Positions 22,057 to 33,953 of a DNA stretch of 64,000 nucleotides are shown one piece after another. The notes below the pieces were generated by a model that had not been told where the DNA came from, ran no database searches, and saw only the letters and a list, made by a program, of their open reading frames with translations. A program made the translations under genes and the position numbers. The stretch comes from Amanita rubescens (taxonomy: Eukaryota > Basidiomycota > Agaricomycetes > Agaricales > Amanitaceae), in the NCBI GenBank assembly GCA_015039365.1, contig WION01000002.1, positions 1,364,001 to 1,428,000 of the forward strand, in the 5' to 3' direction. Position 1 is the stretch's first letter; every line of letters starts with the position of its first letter.

Positions 22057-23100
22057 ATGCTGACCGTTTTCTCAGCCTCGCCAGAGCCAGAGGCAGGTCC
22101 CTCGAATGTGGCAGAAAGTAAGGAAGCATGTATGTGGTCTTGCATAGTAATGAGTGGACCATCCTTCTCAGCTCCGAGTCTATCAGATGAAATCCGCATT
22201 CATGCACAATTGCCCGAAAATGTCGATAAGGCGGCCAGGAATTACCTTGACGCCGCCAACTGGAACTGGCACCACTGTCTCACCCTCCCAGCTGCGACAC
22301 TCCGAGCCATTAGGCAGATGAATTACAGCTGGATTCGGTACGTGACTGGGATCGTTGTTGGAACTCACGGTCATCTTCACCATGATCGCAATGACGACAG
22401 TCAAGTAAACTATGCCGCCGAGCCCACTAAAACCACCATGGACCTATACTTTCATACAAGTGAATCCGATAAAAGACGCATGTTTCCACTTGATCCACAT
22501 ATTTTAGACCCGAAGCATAAATCTGGCATTTCAGATGCAAATGAGAGTCGCAAAGCCCGCTTTGCTGAGGGTCTGCAAAAGCGGGAGAAAAATCAGTGTG
22601 TGTTCTCAGAATATTCAAAACTGTGCGAGGGTGCGCACCTTATACCCCATAGCAAGGGTGACCAGGTATGGTTGGACTCCCATCACCTATGATTATATTG
22701 TTAATAATGTTGGTGTGCCATGGTCCGTGCAACAGTACATCAAGACGTTCACCGAAGAGCGAGATTATGAGCAGAACCCTGCTAACATCGTGCCTAATAT
22801 TGATAACATTCGAAACGGACTATTTATCAATAAAAATGCGCACGAGGGGTTAGGTACAGTTCTTGGATTCTTGGTGGTACGTCTTCCAGTCAATCTGGCA
22901 TGCAATTGGAGACTAACAGTCTATTTGGGTAGACACCTAATTTTGCCATGGATGCCAACCCAGTCGCAGGTACTAGAAAGAATGATCTGACGTTTACGAT
23001 GCACTTGTTGGATCCGACGCAGGAGGAGTACTTGCTCGGTATTGGTTTTAGGATACTTGGGAACTTCAATGGTGACCACGTATATGTACGAGATTATTAA
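22057..23100 (+). CDS. HNH endonuclease-domain protein (HNH_2 type, agaricomycete family)
   Basis: The family entry LYFHTSESDKRRMFPLDPHI is followed by the HNH core: KNQCVFSEYSKLCEGAHLIPHSKGDQ, then, after introns, IDNIRNGLFINKNAHEGLG and TPNFAMDANP. The AHLIPHSKGD and RNGLFIN/H blocks are the His-Asn-His positions of HNH_2 domains (PF13391). Introns are GTATGG...CAACAG and GTACGT...GGGTAG. The N-terminal 150 residues (EIRIHAQLPENVDKAARNYL and around) are family-like but otherwise unknown. I used the ATG at 22057; an upstream spliced exon is possible. The stop TAA at 23098-23100 follows YVRDY. These genes are numerous in agaricomycetes and uncharacterised. It sits between inverted arms and its 3' end overlaps the convergent F-box gene. 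Confidence 0.82.
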
Positions 23101-23782
23101 ACGTAGCTCTTCGAGGTTGCTGAATTCACGTAGATTAGAATACAGGTTCTGGATTTGAACCTTATTCGCTTCTAGCAACATTGAAAATTTCCCGAGTTGG
23201 TTTAGCGGAAAGCTCTCAATGTTAATCCCCCGCGGACGTATCAAGTTGACCTCAACGAGGTGTGGGGCATTCTTGAAGACATCGAAGGAACTGGAAGCAA
23301 CATTAGGATATTGAATTTCGAGCGATTCGAGAAATTGGAGTTCTCTTGTGCCCCTTCCGAAATTGCTTACGGCAGTGCAAGGATATGTGAGTATTAACTC
23401 TGCACTTTCCCAATGATTCGCGAACGACCACAATATTTCCCATGTGGAGGATGGTAGATTCTTGTTTTGCGCAATATGTTGGTGAACAATGATAGTAAGA
23501 GGCAAGGGCCCCGAACGCTTAAGATACAATGCTGTACGGCGGTCCATTTCGGCAATGTATTTAACATTCGGGGTACATTCTTGAAGATAAAAAAGAGGTC
23601 CACAAACGAGAGTGGGACAGAAACACTGCCCGCCAATGTTTGCAAACCAACCCAACGGCCCATGGGAATTTGTTGAATTTGGATGCGTTCTGCAAGACGT
23701 GGAGAGTGATAGGTTCGTTGCAAAGCAATTGAAATATCTCGCAAAGAGTTTCGTTTGGCAAGGTCTCCGTCATGATGGTCAT
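22921..23782 (-). CDS. F-box protein, apparent frameshift
   Basis: The N-terminal F-box reads LPNETLCEIFQLLC, then VGLVCKHWRAVFLSHSRLWTS, typical of agaricomycete F-box proteins that recruit substrates to SCF ubiquitin ligases. The C-terminal part in another frame has the expected continuation: MDRRTALYLKRSGPLPLTI, ILWSFANHWESAELIL, LESLEIQYP, FKNAPHLVEVNL and LREFSNLEELRL, an LRR-like repeat series. The join falls at a run of six T's (minus strand) near 23588-23593, where a one-base length change restores the frame. This may be sequence error or decay. The start is the ATG at 23780-23782. The 3' end overlaps the HNH gene on the other strand by about 180 bp. Confidence 0.72.
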
Positions 23783-24436
23783 CAATCAGTGATACTCGTG
23801 CACTCGAGACGTCACACGTCCGATCGGCTGACTACGATTTCTAGCAACTGCGACGAGAACTCTGCAGTGGGAGGAAAGGACGTTAGTGAAGTGAACAGAT
23901 AAATTAAGAGTGGCAAACCTGTTGGGAGGAAGAGAGCGCTTATAGGGCGTGCGGGCACCCGCGGCTCCTCCCACAAGAAACTGAGACATGCGTGTTTCGT
24001 CGTCTATTAGATAAAAGTGAACTTGGTTTTTGAAACATACTTGAGAGTAACAGTCGTCCATCTATAGCTACATAGAACCGGTCGCCCCAACTCACTACTG
24101 TCCCTTTACGGCCCACTGACCCCTCTCCATGGACCATCACTGAGCGCGTCCTTTTCCTTTCCATACACCTTTTCCCCGATCCTTCTAAACCAAGTAAGAA
24201 TACCACATACTCCGAAGCTGGGGAGAATACCAACACTATGATCATCGTGGCGCTTTTCACGTTTTCCACTCTGCTCAGTCAACGTCATCTTGTGGTCTTC
24301 AGTCCGACGGCGTTGGCGCTCTACATCTCTACGTCCGGCGGGTCAGTCCTTGTAAAATACTCTGTCCCACTTTCCCAAGGCACCTTTCCATCCACCAGAG
24401 CGGACACCGAACTGGTGCACCACGGCAGAAGCGTAG
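23783..24436. other. Unassigned stretch inside the inverted repeat
   Basis: About 650 bases lie between the F-box gene start and the right-arm reading frame. Minus-strand frames (for example one with RKGTVVSWGDRFYVAIDGRLL) are open for about 100 codons but have no family signature. It may hold remnants of another gene. Confidence 0.35.
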
Positions 24437-25165
24437 ATGGCTTCAAACAGTGTGACAGGAGGCCAAGTGGGTTTGCTTTTAGGAACCCTGGCCTTTGAGT
24501 TCAGCTTCCTTTCATGGATTGACGCACCTGTGCTGGAATACCTCCATGTGGAAGACTGTAACCACGAATTCAGTCATTGTGATCAAGGTTTTCTACCATT
24601 TGTTCAACCCTCCTGTCGCCATATCCGCCAATTGACGCTCGAAAGATGTTTTCGTCGGACGTTGTTTTCCTTTATGGAGATATTTACTCACCTGGACAAT
24701 TTATCCCTCATTGACGTGCCGGTGGGGGACGTCTGCTCTATGATCGAGGCCATTGCAAAGTTTGAATTTTGGCCGCCCGACTTGCGTGTTCTGGAGGTGG
24801 TATGCCTCGCGGGGATATCCACCAGCTCCTTACTTGTCAAGGCGATCTTTTCTTTGTTGGAGATATGGAATGGAGGATCGAGGATCCGGATCCCCCTCGA
24901 AAAGGTTGTAGTCCAGATGAATTGGAATCGTTATGAGGTAGCATCTTCTTTGGGCGTGATGAAAGAGGCGAGTTGGCCTTCCTTTGTTGCTGTGCAAGTG
25001 GTCCATCCTCAGCCGTGCCTGGACTCACCACAATGCACAATTTTTGAATTTTCTCCCATCGGGCTCCCGTCACTAGCTTATCCACCACCTGGGATCAAAA
25101 GGTTGTTTGACTCTCGCAGCACGAGTCACAGGCTCTGTGATAAATGTAGTATTTCTCAATTATAG
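24437..25165 (+). CDS. F-box/LRR-type protein fragment, open copy
   Basis: This copy reads without interruption for about 240 codons: FLSWIDAPVLEYLHVEDC, QPSCRHIRQLTLERCF, EIFTHLDNLSLIDVPVG, WPPDLRVLEVVCLAG, NGGSRIRIPLEKVVVQ, VAVQVVHPQPCLDSPQCTIF and KRLFDSRSTSHRLC. It is the C-terminal, LRR-like half of an agaricomycete F-box protein without the F-box. The first 23 residues before FLSWID are not shared with the left arm, so they are probably flanking sequence read by chance and the gene is likely a fragment. It has the same strand orientation as the HNH gene. Confidence 0.5.
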   Translation: MASNSVTGGQVGLLLGTLAFEFSFLSWIDAPVLEYLHVEDCNHEFSHCDQGFLPFVQPSCRHIRQLTLERCFRRTLFSFMEIFTHLDNLSLIDVPVGDVCSMIEAIAKFEFWPPDLRVLEVVCLAGISTSSLLVKAIFSLLEIWNGGSRIRIPLEKVVVQMNWNRYEVASSLGVMKEASWPSFVAVQVVHPQPCLDSPQCTIFEFSPIGLPSLAYPPPGIKRLFDSRSTSHRLCDKCSISQL

Positions 25166-25187
25166 GATGCAGTTGTGTGTAGTGTGA
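24504..25187 (+). repeat. Inverted repeat, right arm (F-box/LRR-type fragment)
   Basis: This arm is the partner of 21072-21752 in opposite orientation. The two share the whole LRR-like coding segment plus the following TAGTATTTCTCAATTA and GGATGCAGTTGTGTGTAGTGT. It lacks the 12-base insertion present in the left arm. Confidence 0.88.
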
Positions 25188-25349
25188 GTGACGAAATTTG
25201 ACGATGTATCCTGCACAGTATACGAAATGATATGTGGATTCAATATTACACTAGCACGTAAGCATATAACTAACTGAAAGCGGGAAAGCTCCACTGCATG
25301 CGAACGTAACGAAGATATTTTAGCAAATGATAAAGAGTAAGCCAGCTCT

Positions 25350-27482
25350 TCATCCCCATTCATTTGCCACAAAGGGAGTAACGAGATCGTACGTATCCTC
25401 GTTCCCACCGCGCTTTCTATTTCCACGTCCTATTAAATTCTTGAAGAGCCCGCTTACTCTTCTTCGTTCGGGATCATCAATTTCGTCAGCGTTCATATTG
25501 GGATAACATATTTCAGTCATTTTCGCCAATTTCCGGACTCCACTAGAGCTGTCGTGGATATGTCTTCTTGAAATTTCTAATGCCTCGTGCAGATACATGG
25601 CAAGGTCCGGAAAGGTGATTGGGAGTGTGGGGAATGGAAATGAACCGGAAGCGGGAATAGTGTATGGTCTCGATAGCTGGCTATCAAAGCCGCCGCGCAG
25701 CAGTTGCGGCACGGCAGAGAACGTGTATGACCATGGCAAGACGTTCACATCGTTCATGTATCTTGATCTTCCGGTCACATCATCAGGGACAGGATGCTCT
25801 AACGTGAACCAAAGAATGGTTCGCCACTCGGTCGACGCGAGATGTGGCTATATTTCATTAGTGAGACGTTGTAAAGTCGGGATAAAAATTTAAATTAACC
25901 TTAACAAATTGGACCACAGTGCGCAATCTGTGCTCTGTCTTAGTTGCTGCCATGGCTTCTATAGTGGGTTGGATCGTAGTTCCTGGCAAGCGTGCTAATA
26001 ACTTCAGCAAGTGTCGCCAACTAGTAGCCTGGAGGTGCAAAGGCACGCTCCGACCATATGGTAATGATATAATAGTCGGTAAGGGGAGTTGCCAAGTTGT
26101 TACTTGGGGACTCATAAGAGGGGGATCAAACCCAATTGCTGAAATTCATGTTAGCTTTACTCAATCGCATCAGGTGGAGGACTCACAGACGCCCTTTAAT
26201 AGTTCGTCTGTAACGTATGGGTTTACGGCTGCACTTGGACTTGGCGAATCCTCGATGCCCCATTCTGCTGCAGCAGGGCTAGATAGTGAAGTTGAGGATA
26301 CTGAGCGGTCCATAAGAGTTGGAGATTGGGCAGACTCGTTAGCACTTTGTTCTGGAGGTCCTGGTAGTGCTCTCAAAAATCTGGTCGAAGGAATCTCGGA
26401 GCCTGATCTACCCCGAGGGGAGAGTGAACTATCTCCTGCAACGCTTGAGCTTGGAGGCGAGAAATCAGATTCACTGGAAGGGCCCAACGGAGAGACTTCA
26501 TATGGCGGAGGGAGCTCAGACATTTTGGAGGAGCGAAATCCGAAATAAGCCATGGCGGATTTCGACCTTGCACGCGCAGTACTGCTTATTCCGGCATCTG
26601 GTTCTGTCAATGTCCTTGCGCACGTTTCACCGTTAGGGATGAAAGAGGCTGTGAACGGGACAGATTGGCTCCTGTTGAAAGATGGAGACGTTGAGCCTCC
26701 TTCAGCCAAACGCGCATCGCTGTTCCCCGGAGACCTGGATGCCAACCCCTCCTCTTCTGCCAGCCGACGAGCAATGGCTTCATCATTGACGCACGGGTCA
26801 TCACAACCGGACCGCTAGGAGCAATAGCCGCGGGAGTTACTGTTAGGACGGGCATAGACCTCATAACTCGACCTCCAAGCCTTCCTATGCCTCTATTTCT
26901 GGACGTGGCGGTCGACGTTGGTTTTGCCACATCGTCCAGAGGTAGTGATTGGGTAGGAACCGTTGGTTCCTGTGGGATCGGCGGAATGATGTCGGAGGGC
27001 TGATGTGCAGGCGCGGGCGCGGGCGGCTGACTTGGTATTGTCTTTAACGATTCAGCCAAAGCTTGCGCTAGATCCTCTTCTTCCTGATTATCCAGGTTCT
27101 CCAAGACGGTTTGCAGCCGTGTCGATTCAGATTTCGACAGCTCAAGAGCGGTAGCTAATTCGTCCTCCTCAGTCACAGTTTGAGGCGTTTGGGTTTCAGG
27201 AACTGCATTAATCTCTGCCGAGGACTGGCCTTTCAGACCTTTTTTCAGCAATCCAACCGGTTTTGGGGGAATAGGAGGCGGGCTGATGAATGACCGGCTG
27301 AAGGGGTGCGGAAATGCGGGCGAAATGTCGGTGGGCGTCAAAGGAGAATGTCGGGGGCTGGTAGACGAACTCGTTGTTGGGCGATTGTTCTTTAATGGAG
27401 GGACAAAATATATGTCGGAAGTATGAACGGTGCTTGGGCGGCGAGCAGTGAAGATAACGTGAGGCTGAGCTTGGTTAGTCAT
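25350..27482 (-). CDS. Ser/Pro-rich protein with ubiquitin-interacting-like motifs, fungal conserved unknown
   Basis: I do not know the function. The N-terminal third is disordered (Ser/Pro/Thr-rich). Two helices follow the UIM pattern acidic-x-x-A-x-x-x-S: EDELATALELSKSES and EEEDLAQALAESLK. A similar acidic helix comes later (DEAIARRLAEEEG, reached over an intron with donor GTTATG and acceptor CCTAG). A PPPY sequence (SELPPPYEVS) could bind WW domains of Nedd4-type ligases. The C-terminus forms a compact domain, EWRTILWFTLEHPVPDD to DLAMYLHEALEISRRHIHD, reached over an intron ending ATATAG. Together this suggests an adaptor for ubiquitinated cargo, which is inference. The start used is the ATG at 27480-27482 (MTNQAQPHVIF); the frame is open further upstream without an ATG. 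The stop is at 25350. Confidence 0.7.
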
Positions 27483-27932
27483 TGCACGAGTCCGGTGAGG
27501 AGGGCTATGTCTCAAGTTGACGACGGTGGATGCTGTACTACCCTGTATTGCCTCCCATGGCACTAAGCGCGTTATTAGCCGACAGATTCATGCACGTCAT
27601 TTGCAATGCTAAAACATACCATGGTTAGACATTCTGCTTAACCCGACTTAAGTTGGTAGCGATCGCACAACGTGCCAGGGCCCAAGTTGATGAGACCAAT
27701 TCAACCAATATGGTTATAATCTGATAACACTGTGTATCTACATTACAATGCAGTGACGCGGTAAAATGCCAAAAATTAGATGTATGCCGTTGGGTGAATC
27801 GTGAGGGAGTTGCATGTGTGTGTATATGAAATCAATATAGCCGTGGGTGCGTCGAATAAAAAAGACAAGCAGGTATGAGGATGAGAACAAATATGCAAAC
27901 TTGGAAGATGAAATGGGAATGAGAGACGATCA
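27483..27932. other. Intergenic region between the UIM-motif gene and RIM15
   Basis: These 450 bases hold the promoter/5'UTR of the UIM-motif gene and the 3'UTR of RIM15 (both minus strand). No gene is recognised. The in-frame extension to 27563 lacks an ATG and may be part of an untranslated or spliced exon. Confidence 0.4.
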
Positions 27933-30900
27933 TCATGAGCGCCCACGGGAAGCAGTGAGCTTGGTATGTCCTCGTCCTTGCATAGTCGAAGTTTTGAATC
28001 CAAGACCTTTCAGGACGTCTACGATGAAATTATTAGCTTTCGCCCTACAACATCGGTGCGCATACTTACTGAGAAGATCCGCCTTTTGCAATGGCTTTGA
28101 TAGAGAAGCCGCGAAAACATTGCTCAGTTCATTTTGATCAGTACTGCTGTATGCACTAACGGCGACAATCGGCGTGTTAGCGTTTTTGCCGTTTGTACTC
28201 TTGATGTAGCGCGCAGCACTTTCGCCATCCACTATGACATACTTAAACTCACGCCTTTCTTTTCTAAGTGTAGTGTCACTCACAGACTGGCATGTGAAGA
28301 TCCATCAGAATGCAGTCAAATTCTGATCTAGATGTCAATAGATGTCTTTCGCTATCTTGTAAGTGGCACTTACTAATATCTCCCATTGCAACGCTGATGG
28401 CTTCGGACCCGTCTGACACGACCACGCAACGACATCCTAAACGGATGAGTAAGGTTTCGATGATCTTGGCGGTGATCGGATTGTCTTCCGCAAGTAAACA
28501 CGTCACAGCCCTGTCAGTTGGATCTGGAGTTTTCTTTAGGTCAATAGAGTGAACGGACGATGGCGGGGTGTTCGTCTCTGGTTGGCTTCCCTGACCAATG
28601 GGGGAGCCCCAATTCTCTGAACCAGAACCGTCCCCTATGCTTGATACTGACGATGTTCGGAGGCGACTCGGCATGATATTCCTCCGCTCAGGCTCCATAT
28701 GATTAAGTTTGAAGCGTTCGACTGCGCCGAGCTCGGACGGCTTGCGCGAGTGCGTGCCCATGCTTCCTGGCGTTGTTGAGGGGTAACTTCCCTGGGATGG
28801 AGAGGAGGCGATCGATGACGTCGATGTGGCAGGCGAGGGAGGGTTGTTAGTTGTAAATTTAGGGTCTATGTTAGTTACTACAGAAGGCGGCTTCTTAAGG
28901 CGCTGCGAAATGCTGCGTTTTCTCTGATGAGAGGCAATTGGATCAGAGAGTGCGTGTGATATCGGTGTCATTTGATCGGTCTTGAGCTTGCGAATGACAT
29001 CGTCGTTGGCCTGTTTAAGAATGGGCAAGTTCTTGAAGCTGAATGAACCAAAGTCATCTGAGCTAGGGGAGGTAATGTTATCCCGGCTACCAGACGAAGA
29101 AATTGGCTGAGCAGGGGGCGAGGTAATGTCAGTAACTTCGGGGATCTCTGTAATTGCCTGGCCCGTAACGGCAATCTGATCATCGTCGTGGAACAATTGT
29201 GGTATGGCGCCTCGAGGATCAAAATAGTCAGTTGACTCGGGATCTGTTACTTGTGGAATGAAGGCCGCTTCAGTAGTTGTAACCTGGTCCCAATCAATAC
29301 CAGAGAAAAATGGATGCGCCTTGACTTCCTCGGCTCCGCGAGACCCCAGACGTTGATTGGGATCCAGAAACAATAAGCGTTGCATGAAATCTCGCGCCTC
29401 TGGGGAAAAGTCGACCCATTCCTCATGCAACTCGATATGCCCTGATAGAATGTTCTCAAATACTTTTTCTGGCGTGTCTGCATGGAAAGGTGGTATGCCG
29501 TAAAGGAATTCATAAGTGATTATGCCCAGCGCCCACTAGTAACAAAAGTCAGACTTTATCCGCGTATAAATTTAGGGGACAAACCCAATCAACAGCCGCA
29601 TCGTCACCTCGCAAACCTAGAATGGTCTCGGGCGCAAGATAGTCCGGCGTGCCAACAAATTTTTGTTCCCCTGGTGGCGTACTGTTTCCACCGGAATTCG
29701 AGTTTGAATGGGATCGAAGATCCGTAGTCAATTCTGTGGCGAAGGATTGAAGTGGGCTGTCAATAGCACGCACGCTACGTCGTCCAAACCCCGATACTGA
29801 TTCCGACCCGCTTGATTCGCTGACATCGTCGGCAGGAGTAGCGTAAGGAGAATTTGTCACGCGCGTGGCAGAGCCGGTTCTTTGGCTAAAATAAGAGCTG
29901 CTGGGAGGATTTTCAGTGAATATAAGAGGTGACGAGAGATATGCCGAGTCCATTGAAGGAGGCCGGGAACGAGAATGACGGTCGTGTAATCGCCCTAATG
30001 GGCCATCACGGGTCTGACGACCAAGAAGACCTATCCTACTAAGTCCGAAATCCGTTAGTTTGAGATGTCCATGTTGATCGATGAGTAAATTATCAGGCTT
30101 AAGGTCACTAGGAACCTGACTCAGTAAATGCAAAATGCAAGGTAATAGAAGCCTACCGATGAACGATACCCCTTTGATGCAAATAGTCCAGGCCAAGCAC
30201 CACTTCTGCGATATATTGTCTGGTCCATTCTTCGGGCAGACTTCCCAATGACTTGATTAATGCAGCACAGTCACCACCGTTGAGATATTCCATCACAAGA
30301 TACAGATTATCTCTGCTCTGAAACGTGAAGTATAGCTTGGCAACGAATGGCGATTCAGCTTGCTTCATCAGAATCATCCTCTCCGCTTTGACATTGGTGA
30401 TTTGATTCTTCGCGATCATATCGGCTTTCTTGAGCACCTTAATTGCGTAGTAATCGCCGGTAGCTTTCTTCTTGGCTAAGAATACCGAGCCGAATGCACC
30501 TTTGCTAATGGGCTTGATGATATCAAAGTCTTTGATGGACGTTGGCGTTGTGCGTGACAAAGGGGCAGAAGAAGATTGTCGGGGTGACAGCGGACCAGGA
30601 GCGCCCACTATGGGATTTACTGTTGAATGTCGGCGATGACCTCGCCTTGTTGTTGACACTTCGCGGCTCAACTGGGCCCCGTCCTTTGGTATAACTAGAG
30701 GCGATGCAGGCGGCGTAACAACCACTTTGGGTTCCAGTAAATTTGATGCCGACTTGCGGGTCATAACGGCACCACTTGACGGTGTTTCATCGAGGCTGAT
30801 GGGCGGAACGACATCTTCGTGTGTAGGGGAAGTGGACGCTACAATAGGTTCGGCAAGTGCCAGAGGGGATGATACGGAAGATGGCGTAGATGACCTTGTC

Positions 30901-33751
30901 TGTAGTTGCTGTTGGCGTGATGTATGGACAGGTATCGGCACGGCTGGTGTTGCTTGTGTAGGAAAAAGTATTCGAGGCTCCGGGGTTGTAGGCACGGGCA
31001 CCGGCGGTGTTGTGGGCGCTAGGGTTGTCTCGGTTGATGCATTAGGGATACTGGCAAGCTTGCCAACGGCACTCTCATCGGTCTTCCCCTCAAGCGTGTC
31101 CTTGCTATCAAGATGTGCGACATCCTCCTCATCGGAGTCGCTGTTATCTGTGTCGCTCTCGCCATCCAACGCCAAGCCAATCGTTTCTTCCCATTCATGC
31201 CATATCTTCTCCGCGTATCGAATGGTGTTTTGCATTCGAACAACATTATCAACCTTTTGACGCATAACCCGTTCCGTGTCCTGAACCAGTTGCGCAAGTG
31301 CCGGATCTTCTGTGGTGGGTTTTGACCAATTACGGATTTGAGAAATTTTTCGCTCGGAACCTGGAGAAAGCAGCCGCTGTCGTTCAATGGGTTCTTTAGC
31401 TTCCTCGTCTTTCAGTGAGGGAACCGTCACTTCGGCGGCCACCTGTAATATGTCCTCAAGGCGTTCCAATAGACGTCGTTGCGCTTTCTTGGCACCAAAG
31501 CGCTGCAACTTGTTATTTGCGCGGAAGAGTTGCAACGGCGAAGAGATAATAGGGGAAGTCGAGAGGATTGGCATACCTCGATACTCCGGAACAGTTACAG
31601 GAGAGGAGCGGTCTACGGCATTGCACAGATCCCGAATCGTGTTGCGCAACTCTGCGATTGATTCGTTGCATTCCAATATCTCGGCTTCGAGACGGTGAGT
31701 TTCGGCGCAGGTTTCGCTATGCTTCTCGAAGTACCATTGAGGTATTTGGCATTCGCATATCCTACACAGGATAGGATCTGTGGAGATGGGCTGGTTGAAA
31801 GGAAAAGGAGTGACGGGTTCATGTACTTCAAGGAGCGTGGAGGCAGGCTCTGGTGCGAGGTCATTGGCGTCTAAGGTGAGATTGGGGGAGTCGTATTCAT
31901 AACGAGGAGGGGCTATGGGTTTAACTACCCACATGGTATGCGAGGGCTGTCCGTCTTCACGGTCAATCATCAACATACCCTTCCCCTCCATCCTCTGGTA
32001 TAGTGTTCCAGCTGATGGGTCGCGTTCAATGTTCGGTTGGATCTGCAATCTGAACCGCGTTTCAATTGTGCGAGAGTCATCCTCCTTTAGGCGGTTTATT
32101 GCCCCCTTGAAAACCCCACAATCACTTGGAGCCAAAAGGTTGGATATTCGCGTTCCGGACATATTGTCAGGATCGGTACTGCGGACATACCAAAAGAGGA
32201 CTTAGCATATGTCATAGTCGAAAAAATAGGGGCCTACCCGACGACCAATCGCCATGCATGGTTTATCCATATAATATGATCACCGTCGAGGCTGAGCTCC
32301 ATGACGATATTCTGATTTTGCGCAGTCTCCGCCTGCAGTCTTAGACGTTCCGTAGCCAACACCCGAGCAGATTCCGAAGGTTCTTTGTAAGAAACAATGC
32401 GGGATGTACCTTCTTGGCTATCGCGGGGGCCGGAAACAGTCTTCTGTTCATGTTCATCAGGCGCAGTGCGATTCAAAGCACTCGGCTTCATCGGAAGGAC
32501 GGACTTGTCCACATCAAGTTTAAAGTCATTGAGATCAAGTTGCTCCATACTCGAATGAATTTCCAGATCATCGCCGGCGGGCTTAGTTACGAAGGTTAAA
32601 GGTTCGTCTTGTTCATCTTCCCTGTCATCGAAGTTCCAAAACTGTTTCTCCGCTTCCCACCATTCAACGACGCGACTGAGGCTTGCCACGGCGAGCAAGA
32701 TTTGGACATACCAATTGCGGCCATGCCAATCTGGGTGCTCGTCCCAAGTTTTGCCAATATTTTGGACCCTCTGCACAATAGACTCGCAAACTTTGGGTTG
32801 TGCGGTCAACTGCGTGACGGTCATGTCCATGACGTCTGTGGCAACAGCAATGAGTGCATATAAGGTGCTCATGATGGGATCAACGGGGTTATCAACCAGG
32901 ACACGGGATGACCGGCGATTCAAGTTGGGAATAGGCTGGTTGAATTCGGAAAAACTGGCATGCGTCGAAAGCGGAGGAAGAGGAGACCTGGACCGAGAAG
33001 TTGAACGGGAGCTTGCGCCAGACCGCGAGGGCCGAGTGGGGATATGTATAGTCCTGGAGATGCGACGGGAAAGGGTACCCCCCCAAGAAGACGAGCCTGA
33101 AGTGGGAGTAGGTTGCTTCCGGGTAATCGGCACGTCAGGCAACAGAATGGTAGAAGAAGCAGGGCTAGATCCTACAGCGCTGGAAGATACGGAAGTGCTG
33201 AGTGGCCTGTCCCATGGGGCGTTGGTTCCTCTGCGTGTGACTGGACTCATTTGGGAGCTTGATGATGCTGCGTGGTAAAAATAAACCAGTCAAACGGGGG
33301 ACAGCGGTAAGAACAATGGCAACGTACGGTGTCGACTGTGATGGCCATATTCGACTTCGGCTTCATAGCCACCATCCGAGTAGTAACCATCAGTCTGGGA
33401 TGGCACAAAATCAGGCTGGGGATAGAAGTAGCCAAGATCCACATGTCGGTCCTGGTCATACTCCCTGTCCCTGTCCCGGCCACGTCCACGGTCCCTGTAC
33501 TCTCTGTCGATGTCATCTACCTCCCTGAGCTTTTCCTCGAAGAAAGTGGTGATGCTATTCGTAACACGCTGGAGTTCCTTATCGCACTCAGCCTTAGCAG
33601 CCTTGAGCCTGCGAGTGACATGACGCCTGACGAAAGGCATTGAGACTGTGTTGGCATTTGAAGAAAGAGGATTAGCGGAGGATAAAGCTGATTCCGGAGA
33701 GAAAACGAGGGGACTTGGGGGCTGCCTACGGGAGAGGCCAGAATCAGACAT
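27933..33751 (-). CDS. RIM15: Rim15-like PAS-kinase-receiver protein kinase
   Basis: Rim15 is an AGC-family kinase that integrates TOR/PKA nutrient signals and, through endosulfines, restrains PP2A at entry to quiescence. From N to C the sequence shows a basic/acidic start (MSDSGLSRRQ), Ser-rich sequence, a PAS-like segment (ELSLDGDHIIWINHAW, LAPSDCGVFKGAINRL) and a CxxC...HxxxxC finger (CRICECQIPQWYFEKHSETC). The kinase has ISKGAFGSVFLAKK, VAERMI-type helix C, VMEYLNGGDCAAL, HRDLKPDNLL, LTDFGLS, then a long insert before GTPDYLAPE. The receiver domain has LLAEDNPITAKI, CILMDLHMPV (phospho-acceptor Asp) and LSKPLQKADLL. The insert between DFG and APE is typical of Rim15. Total is about 1,800 residues, the family size. 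HRD is split by an intron. The start is 33749-33751 and the stop 27933. Confidence 0.95.
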
Positions 33752-33857
33752 GGAGCCTATGGGGACATTCGGACGAGATATGTAGAAGGAGGGGCGCGTC
33801 GCATTATATTATTTATTTATTTTTCTTTTTATTTCCCACCCGTCTCTGCCGCGCCAC

Positions 33858-33865
33858 GTCACGTG
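33858..33865. promoter_or_regulatory. E-box GTCACGTG between RIM15 and RSM18
   Basis: The octamer sits within the longer imperfect palindrome GTCACGTGTGAC, in the 202-bp gap between divergent RIM15 and bS18m start codons, 88 bp upstream of the latter. Confidence 0.5.
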
Positions 33866-33953
33866 TGACGCAGTCCCCGGGGTCTCTCGGTTATCGCCGG
33901 TCTCCCAGCCTTGTGACCGCTGCTGGTCCTTACTCTGCTAAAGCCTAACTGCG

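Noticed and set aside
24106..24288. Minus-strand frame with GILPSFGVCGILTWFRRIG
   Set aside because: Short, no ATG-led conserved domain, inside the rearranged island; too weak to call.
30727..31260. Plus-strand reading frame of 177 codons
   Set aside because: Antisense to the Ser/Thr-rich region of RIM15; composition follows from the real gene.
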